Source of the DNA: Actinomycetes bacterium
GTDB lineage: Bacteria > Actinomycetota > Acidimicrobiia > Acidimicrobiales > RAAP-2
Reading direction: 5' to 3'
Assembly: GCA_021826655.1 (NCBI GenBank)
Contig: JAKAZC010000070.1
Location: forward strand, 1 to 10,372
Length of the DNA: 10,372 nucleotides
Part shown: positions 6,098 through 10,372 of the stretch, piece after piece
Layout: the number at the start of each line of letters is the position of its first letter
How positions within the stretch are numbered: position 1 is the first letter of the stretch
Notes under the pieces: model-generated
What the model saw: only the letters and a program-made list of their open reading frames with translations
What the model was told of the DNA's origin: nothing
Database searches by the model: none
Made by a program: the position numbers and the translations under genes

Positions 6098-6795
6098 TGC
6101 ACATCCTGATCGTGGAGGACGATCGTGGGATCTCCTCGTTCCTGGAGAAGGGCCTCCGGTCCGAGGGCTACGCCATTACCGTGGTCGGAACGCCCGATGA
6201 CGCCCGACTTGTGCTCGACACCGCCGATCCACCTGCGGACCTCGTGCTGCTCGATCTCGGCCTGCCGGGTGGCGAGGGCGGGGACGTCCTGACCTGGATG
6301 CGGGGTCGTGGCCTGGCCACACCGGTCATCATCCTGACGGCTCGGGCCGAGGTCGAACAGAAGGTCCAGGGGCTCAACGCCGGGGCGAACGACTACGTGA
6401 CCAAGCCGTTCTCGTTCGACGAGCTGCTGGCCCGGGTTCGGGCCACGCTCCGCACCGCCGAACAGCCGAGCTCATCGGAGATCGTCGTGCGCGACCTACG
6501 GTTGGACCTTCTCACCAAGGTGGCGTGGCGCGCCGGTCAGCGCATCGAGCTGGCACCACGCGAGTGGGCTCTGCTCGAACTGTTCATGCGCCATCCCCAT
6601 CAGGTGCTCTCCCGCGCGCAGATCCTGTCGGGCGTGTGGGACCAGACGTTCGAGACGGGGAGCAATGTCGTCGACGTCTACGTGGGCTACCTGCGGCGCA
6701 AGCTCAACAAGCCGGACCTCGAACCGCTCCTCGTCACGGTACGGGGAGCGGGGTACCGGTTCGCCGATGACGTGGCCCACACCATGCCGTCCTGA
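6097..6795 (+). CDS. OmpR/PhoB-type response regulator
   Basis: A 232-residue DNA-binding response regulator. The receiver domain (1-118) has the acidic pocket EDD (7-9), phosphoacceptor Asp53 in LLDLGLPGG, Thr81 and Lys103 in TKPF. The C-terminal winged helix (about 128-225) has the usual ELAPREWALLELF start, the recognition-helix region NVVDVYVGYLRRKL, and the closing VTVRGAGYRF wing. ATG 6097 shares its A with the TGA that ends the kinase (TGATG), so the two are translationally coupled; a longer frame to 6025 inside the kinase gene would add residues unlike the family. It is the expected partner of the upstream kinase and the last gene of the cluster. Its targets are unknown, though its own operon is a common choice for such pairs. 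Confidence 0.95.
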   Translation: MHILIVEDDRGISSFLEKGLRSEGYAITVVGTPDDARLVLDTADPPADLVLLDLGLPGGEGGDVLTWMRGRGLATPVIILTARAEVEQKVQGLNAGANDYVTKPFSFDELLARVRATLRTAEQPSSSEIVVRDLRLDLLTKVAWRAGQRIELAPREWALLELFMRHPHQVLSRAQILSGVWDQTFETGSNVVDVYVGYLRRKLNKPDLEPLLVTVRGAGYRFADDVAHTMPS

Positions 6796-6857
6796 CCGAC
6801 TGGCGCAGGCGATCTGGGCACGGGCAGGACCCCGGACGAGCCGGCAGGAGTACGTTC

Positions 6858-7289
6858 TCAGCGCGCCGTGATGTACTCCATGAGCTCGTTGCGGTCCTTC
6901 TCGAGCTCGCCGATGCGGCTCTTCACCACGTCGCCGATACTGATGATGCCGCACAGGAGCCCGTCGCTGACGACCGGGACGTGGCGGATCCGCTGCTCGG
7001 TCATGAGGTTCATGATCGAGTCCACGGTGTCCTCCGGTGAGCACCGGTGGACCGACGAGGACATCACCGTGAAGACGGGCTGCGACAAGACGTCGGTCTG
7101 GAGCTCACTCAGGCGGCGGACGACATCGCGTTCGGACACGATGCCCTCGATGGTTCCGTCGCCGGGGGAGACGACCAGGGCGCCCACCCGATGACGTGCC
7201 AGTTCAGCCACCGCTTCGCCCACGGTCACCGACCGGTGAACGGTGGCGACCTCGGAACCCTTCGTGGCGAGAATCGCGGACACCAGCAT
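6858..7289 (-). CDS. Two-CBS-domain protein
   Basis: A 143-residue soluble protein built almost entirely of a CBS domain pair (Bateman module). The first repeat runs about 5-63, with VGALVV and EGIVSERDVVR; the second about 73-129, with RHVPVVSDGLLCGIISIGDVVK. A short charged helix (130-143) ends the protein. CBS pairs bind adenine nucleotides or related ligands and regulate partner proteins; stand-alone ones of this size are common in actinobacteria and mostly uncharacterised. The start is ATG 7289, preceded by AGAAGGGGG on the minus strand. The frame stays open to 7472, but that extension is Arg/Pro-rich with no family resemblance and would contain a strong hairpin. It converges with the response regulator across 62 bases in which no convincing terminator was seen. 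Confidence 0.92.
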   Translation of the reverse strand: MLVSAILATKGSEVATVHRSVTVGEAVAELARHRVGALVVSPGDGTIEGIVSERDVVRRLSELQTDVLSQPVFTVMSSSVHRCSPEDTVDSIMNLMTEQRIRHVPVVSDGLLCGIISIGDVVKSRIGELEKDRNELMEYITAR

Positions 7290-7434
7290 GGTTCCCCCTT
7301 CTGGAACGGCACGCCAGCGCCGCTCCCGGCCACCCTCGTTCGGGGGTCGTACGGCAATCATCGCGCCGCCCGGTCGAAAAGGGAACACCTGCTGGAGCGG
7401 ATGCCCGCGCTGTCTCCCCGGGGTCAGGTGCGCG

Positions 7435-7484
7435 ACACGCCGGTCGGTGGACCGGTACGGTGCGATGTCCACCCGCCGGCGTGT
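7435..7484 (-). terminator. Two-segment hairpin after the nitronate monooxygenase-like gene
   Basis: Outer arms 7435-7443 (ACACGCCGG) and 7476-7484 (CCGGCGTGT) pair over 9 bases. Inner arms 7446-7452 (GGTGGAC) and 7467-7473 (GTCCACC) pair over 7 bases, leaving a 2x2 internal loop and a 14-base terminal loop. It begins 18 bases past the stop at 7503 in that gene's transcript. There is no T-tract, but GC-rich hairpins without one are usual candidates in actinobacteria. It could also act in the leader of the CBS-domain gene if transcription reads through. Confidence 0.5.
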
Positions 7485-7502
7485 ACCCGACCGGCGGTTC
7501 GG

Positions 7503-8624
7503 TCAGGCGGTCACCTCGGCCTGGAGCCGATCGGTGGCCTCGATGAACTCCTCGACCATGGAGAAGACGACGTCCTTGGCCTTGCGGACGGTGGTGGCCC
7601 GGCCGATCACCTGGCCGCACGGATTGAAGTTCACGTCGCGTGCCTGCTCCGGGTACCGGTGACCCCGGGACACCGCTTCGATGGCCACCATCATCTGCAA
7701 CGGCATCGGTAGGGGATCAGGGGTGTCCTCCGCTTCCCACGCGTCGGTCCAGTCGTTGCGGAGCATCCGGCACGGCTTGCCGGTGAACGATCGCGACCGG
7801 ACGGTGTCCCGGCTGGAAGCGGCCAGGTAGGTCTCCATCTGCTTGGGAGGAATGTCGGCCTCCTCGACCGTCAGCCACAGCGTCCCGGACCACACGCCCT
7901 GTGCACCGAGCGCCAGAGCGGCGGCCATCTGGCGCCCACTGCCCACGCCGCCGGCGGCGAGGACCGGGATGGGGGACACCGCGTCGATCACCTCGGGCCA
8001 CAGGACGATGCTCCCGACATCGCCGGTGTGACCTCCGCCCTCCGAGCCCTGACAGATGATGAAATCGAGGCCGGCCGCCTTGTGGTTCAGCGCATGCTTG
8101 ACCGAACCGGCCAGGGCACCGATCATCAGGCCGGCGCCCTGCACCTTCTCGATGACATCGTCGGGGGGCGTTCCGAGGGCGTTGGCGATGAGCTTGACGT
8201 TCGGGTGTCGAAGGGCGACATCGATCAGGCCGGCTGCATGGGCCGCCGTCCAACCGATCATCCCGTTGGACGTGCGCTCGTCCTCGGGAATCTCGGGAAC
8301 TCCGTGGTCGGCCAGGATCTTGAGGGCGAACTCCTTGTGCTGCGCGGGAACCAGGCCGCGGATCTGGGCCTCGAGCTTGTCCGGGTCCATTTCGTCCATG
8401 CCCTCGTACTTGGCCGGGATCACGATGTCGACCCCGTAGGGCCTGTCGCCCACGTGGTCGTCGATCCAGGTCAGTTCCACTTCGAGCTGTTCGGGGGTGA
8501 AGGCGATCGCGCCCAGGACGCCGATGCCCCCGGCATTGGTGACCGCCGCCACGACGTCGCGGCAGTGGGTGAACGCGAATATCGGGAATTCGATACCCAG
8601 TCGGTCGCAGATCTCGGTGTGCAT
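7503..8624 (-). CDS. Nitronate monooxygenase family flavoprotein
   Basis: A 373-residue FMN-dependent TIM-barrel protein of the nitronate monooxygenase / 2-nitropropane dioxygenase-like family. Visible motifs: AGGIGVLGA (31-39), NALGTPP (148-154), QGSEGGGHTG (192-201, His199 at the usual active-site position) and AAGGVGSGRQ (223-232) for FMN phosphate binding. The N-terminal LGIEFPIFAFTHCRDVVAAV and the central WSGTLWLTVEEA and RSRSFTGKP blocks recall mycobacterial Rv1533-type proteins as I remember them, rather than the classical nitropropane enzymes. The true substrate of that group is unclear. ATG 8624 has GGAG about 8 bases upstream. It lies 50 bases downstream of the TetR-family gene on the same strand, separated by 20-base tandem repeats, and could be co-transcribed with it. 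Confidence 0.9.
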   Translation of the reverse strand: MHTEICDRLGIEFPIFAFTHCRDVVAAVTNAGGIGVLGAIAFTPEQLEVELTWIDDHVGDRPYGVDIVIPAKYEGMDEMDPDKLEAQIRGLVPAQHKEFALKILADHGVPEIPEDERTSNGMIGWTAAHAAGLIDVALRHPNVKLIANALGTPPDDVIEKVQGAGLMIGALAGSVKHALNHKAAGLDFIICQGSEGGGHTGDVGSIVLWPEVIDAVSPIPVLAAGGVGSGRQMAAALALGAQGVWSGTLWLTVEEADIPPKQMETYLAASSRDTVRSRSFTGKPCRMLRNDWTDAWEAEDTPDPLPMPLQMMVAIEAVSRGHRYPEQARDVNFNPCGQVIGRATTVRKAKDVVFSMVEEFIEATDRLQAEVTA

Positions 8625-8630
8625 GGTGGG

Positions 8631-8690
8631 TCTCCTAGTGGGTCGGTGAGTGGTCTACGGGGTCAGTGAGGGGCCTACGGCGTCGGTGAG
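8631..8690 (-). repeat. Three 20-base imperfect tandem repeats with TAG in each
   Basis: On the minus strand the copies begin CTCACCGACGCCGTAG (8690-8671), CTCACTGACCCCGTAG (8670-8651) and CTCACCGACCCACTAG (8650-8631). Each has TAG at the same phase (8675-8677, 8655-8657, 8635-8637). Since 20 is not a multiple of three, stops occur in all three frames. The first TAG ends the TetR-family gene. The last copy runs into AGGAG, the ribosome binding site of the nitronate monooxygenase-like gene. Confidence 0.75.
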
Positions 8691-9382
8691 GATGCGCTGC
8701 GGGAGGTCGGGGGCCGGGCCCGGGTGGACCCGGGCGGACGGAGGCGACGGGGGCGGGGGGCCGACGGGGGCGGGGGGCCGACGGGTGCGGGAAGACCGAA
8801 CAGCGCCGAGAGCCCCCGCAGCGCGAGATCGTCGGGCACCGTTGCTGGGTCGAGGCGCTGCTGCATGGCGAGACCGGTCAGGAGGGCCTTGACCAGCACG
8901 GCCAGCTCAGTTGGCGAGGCACTCGGTGCGGCGCCCACCGCCGACGTCCACCCCTCGATCCGCGTGGCGCTGTAGCGGAGGGCTTCGGCGTTCCGCACTC
9001 GGATCACGGCGGCGACCTCGGGGTCCCGCACCGCGCGCAACCACAGCTCCTGTTCGAGCAGGGGCCAACGCGACGACTGCCGGTCCGAGGTGTCCGAGAC
9101 GTTGGCCCATACGGCGCCGAGTTGACCGGAAGGGGAATCGGACACCGCCACTTCGGCCAGCAGTACCGTGAGCACCGAGTCCTTCCACGCGTCGAGGAGC
9201 GCGAGGAGGAGTCCCTGCTTCGAGCCGAAGTGGGCATAGACGGCGCCCGAGGTCCGCCCCGCCGCTTCGGCCACCGCGTCGACCGACACGGCGTCGATGC
9301 CCTGGTCGGCGAAGAGCTCGGCGGCGGCCGCGAGCAGGCGAGCCCGGGTATCCGCCTTCCGTTCCTCCTGGGTCCTGGCCAT
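8675..9382 (-). CDS. TetR/AcrR-family transcriptional regulator
   Basis: A 235-residue regulator. The N-terminal TetR DNA-binding domain (about 9-56) includes RARLLAAAAELFADQG, helix-turn-helix residues about 32-52 (VSVDAVAEAAGRTSGAVYAHF) and the typical FGSKQGLL. The all-helical ligand and dimer domain covers about 60-196. The final 40 residues are an odd Pro/Arg/Ser-rich tail (from about 197) encoded by a 17-base tandem duplication that shifts frame, so the tail is probably not original. ATG 9382 follows GAGGGGTTGG; the frame stays open to 9631, but that extension is not TetR-like and would lie in the divergent promoter region. Divergent from an aldehyde dehydrogenase and upstream of the nitronate monooxygenase-like gene, it probably represses itself and that dehydrogenase. 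The ligand is unknown. Confidence 0.92.
   Translation of the reverse strand: MARTQEERKADTRARLLAAAAELFADQGIDAVSVDAVAEAAGRTSGAVYAHFGSKQGLLLALLDAWKDSVLTVLLAEVAVSDSPSGQLGAVWANVSDTSDRQSSRWPLLEQELWLRAVRDPEVAAVIRVRNAEALRYSATRIEGWTSAVGAAPSASPTELAVLVKALLTGLAMQQRLDPATVPDDLALRGLSALFGLPAPVGPPPPSAPRPRRLRPPGSTRARPPTSRSASSPTP
8745..8791 (-). repeat. 17-base tandem duplication in the TetR tail, G-quadruplex-prone
   Basis: CGACGGGGGCGGGGGGC (plus strand) occurs at 8745-8761 and 8762-8778 without mismatch, then a partial third copy at 8779-8791. The plus strand carries four runs of five or six G (8749-8753, 8755-8760, 8766-8770, 8772-8777) with loops of 1, 5 and 1 bases, a textbook quadruplex pattern. The period is not a multiple of three, so each copy is read in a different frame by the TetR-family gene. 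Confidence 0.85.
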
Positions 9383-9468
9383 CCAACCCCTCGCTCGCGC
9401 CCGTCCCTGATCGACGGCACGGTCTGGCCCCGGGCACCGTCGGTGGCAGCGCCGATCCGGGGAGGAAC

Positions 9469-9494
9469 TTACATATATCGGAAGCGTTATGCAA
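9469..9494. promoter_or_regulatory. Possible operator: AT-rich inverted repeat between TetR and aldehyde dehydrogenase genes
   Basis: TTACATA (9469-9475) and TATGCAA (9488-9494) are inverted copies with one mismatch, around 12 bases. It is the most AT-rich patch in this divergent spacer and lies 86 bases upstream of the TetR start. Position and form suit a TetR-type site, but the arms are short and no known consensus is matched. Confidence 0.3.
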
Positions 9495-9583
9495 CCTGGG
9501 GGTTCGACCGGGTGCGGCGGACGTTCCGGTCTGCCTGCCCCGCCCAGCGGTGCCCCGCCCGGGCACCGTCCCGATGCGGCCCC

Positions 9584-9589
9584 TACAGT
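9584..9589 (+). promoter_or_regulatory. Candidate -10 of the aldehyde dehydrogenase gene
   Basis: TACAGT matches four of six bases of TATAAT and fits TANNNT. It would give a leader of about 55 bases before ATG 9651. No clear -35 is seen. Confidence 0.35.
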
Positions 9590-9625
9590 GGACGAGTCCC
9601 CGAAGCACCGGCGGACGAGTCCCCG
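9590..9625 (+). repeat. 13-base direct repeat in the aldehyde dehydrogenase leader
   Basis: GGACGAGTCCCCG occurs at 9590-9602 and 9613-9625, a 23-base period. It starts immediately after the candidate -10 and covers the predicted transcription start. A shorter direct repeat, CGGGCACCGTC, also occurs in this spacer at 9431-9441 and 9560-9570. A regulatory role is possible but unproven. Confidence 0.5.
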
Positions 9626-9650
9626 GACCACCGATCACCAAGGGAGCACC

Positions 9651-10372
9651 ATGGCTACGCACGAGACCACCCGCGACTCGCTCTTCATCGACGGCACCTG
9701 GACGCCCTCCGCCGGTTCCGGGACCATCGAGGTCATCGATTCGACCACCGAAGCAGTCATGGGCACGGTTCCCGAGGGGACGTCGGCGGACATCGACCGT
9801 GCCGTCGCCGCGGCCAAGGCGGCGTTCCCCGCCTGGTCGGCCCTTCCCGTGACCGACCGCACGGCCTACCTGGGAAAGGTGGCCGAGGCCCTGGGTGCCC
9901 GGATGGACTCGCTGGCCGACCTCATCACCCATGAGGTGGGCATGCCCAAGGTGTTGTCGCAACTCGTCCAGGTCGGGCTGCCGCTCAACTCGTTCGCCAC
10001 CGCCGCCCAGGTCGCCGCCGACTTCACCTGGGAGCAGGAGGTGGGCAACTCGGTCATCGTCCGCGAGCCGATCGGCGTGGTCGGGTGCATCACCCCGTGG
10101 AACTACCCGCTCCATCAGATCGCGGCGAAGGTGGCCCCCGCGCTGGCCGCAGGCTGCACCGTCGTCGTCAAGCCCAGCGAGGTCGCCCCGCTCAACGCGT
10201 TCGTCCTGGCCGACATCGTGGCCGAGGTCGGACTGCCGGCCGGTGTCTTCAACCTGGTCACCGGGTTCGGGCCCGTCGTGGGCGAGGCGATCGCCGCCCA
10301 TCCGGACGTCGACATGGTGTCCTTCACCGGATCGACCAGGGCCGGCAAGCGGGTCACTGAGGTCGCCGCCGG
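9651..10372 (+). CDS. Aldehyde dehydrogenase family protein (partial, N-terminal half)
   Basis: The first 240 residues of an NAD(P)-dependent aldehyde dehydrogenase (family length about 470-500) that oxidises an aldehyde to its acid. Visible are FIDGTWTPS (12-20), the substrate and cofactor region [12 protein letters not shown] (142-153, with the conserved Asn151), the cofactor-binding lysine in KPSE (Lys174) and the nucleotide-binding FTGSTRAG (225-232). The catalytic Cys and Glu lie beyond the right edge, so activity cannot be judged. ATG 9651 follows AGGGAG with good spacing. It is divergent from the TetR-family gene and very likely under its control. The aldehyde substrate cannot be told from this half. 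Confidence 0.95.
   Translation, partial: MATHETTRDSLFIDGTWTPSAGSGTIEVIDSTTEAVMGTVPEGTSADIDRAVAAAKAAFPAWSALPVTDRTAYLGKVAEALGARMDSLADLITHEVGMPKVLSQLVQVGLPLNSFATAAQVAADFTWEQEVGNSVIVREPIGVVGCITPWNYPLHQIAAKVAPALAAGCTVVVKPSEVAPLNAFVLADIVAEVGLPAGVFNLVTGFGPVVGEAIAAHPDVDMVSFTGSTRAGKRVTEVAA

Noticed and set aside
6796..6857. Terminator between the response regulator and the CBS gene
   Set aside because: Only four-base stems were found by eye, with no T-tract.
7290..7472. N-terminal extension of the CBS protein to 7472
   Set aside because: It lacks family resemblance and a ribosome binding site, and covers a strong hairpin; ATG 7289 has AGAAGGGGG upstream.
8907..10301. Minus-strand 464-codon frame across the TetR gene and aldehyde dehydrogenase
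   Set aside because: It spans two genes and their promoter region in a different frame and shows no family features.

Overview
The window is very GC-rich, gene-dense DNA with mostly G/C third codon positions, GTG starts and stop/start overlaps. With a trans-acting enoyl reductase-like protein, an Rv1533-type nitronate monooxygenase-like protein and Pro/Thr-rich secreted proteins, this suggests a high-GC actinobacterium. An acidimicrobial lineage is a guess. No rRNA, tRNA, CRISPR array, transposase or integrase was seen, and no intergenic stretch exceeds 300 bases.

Layout, left to right. (1) The last codons of a plus-strand gene (1-49) run into a minus-strand four- to five-helix membrane protein with a pore-like segment (53-820). 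(2) A minus-strand saccharopine dehydrogenase/enoyl reductase-like gene follows (918-2075), with a leaderless-type promoter. (3) A divergent spacer (2076-2270) has a perfect 7-2-7 inverted repeat at its midpoint. (4) A plus-strand cluster (2271-6795) holds a secreted PTT(E/V)-repeat protein, a possible 36-codon ORF, a ferric reductase-like membrane protein broken by an apparent one-base deletion near 3433, a membrane-anchored Ser/Thr-rich protein, a histidine kinase and an OmpR-type response regulator. Successive stops and starts overlap as GTGA (3056, 4050, 4649) or TGATG (6095), so it reads as one translationally coupled operon. (5) A minus-strand two-CBS-domain protein (6858-7289) is convergent with it. 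(6) A strong two-part hairpin (7435-7484) follows a minus-strand nitronate monooxygenase family gene (7503-8624). That gene lies downstream of a TetR-family regulator (8675-9382). (7) Divergent from the regulator is an aldehyde dehydrogenase that runs off the right edge (9651 onward).

How the genes may work together. The 2271-6795 cluster looks like an envelope-associated redox and signalling module: the kinase and regulator would sense and control, while the ferric reductase-like helices and two low-complexity extracytoplasmic proteins are candidate effectors or sensor partners. The 7503-10372 part looks like a TetR-controlled oxidation module of aldehyde dehydrogenase and flavin-dependent oxidoreductase. 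Both functional readings are inferences from families and gene order. The most unusual sequence details are the frameshift at 3433, the minisatellite at 2562-2741, the 17-base tandem duplication that changes the reading frame of the TetR tail, and the adjacent 20-base repeats that place TAG in all three frames.
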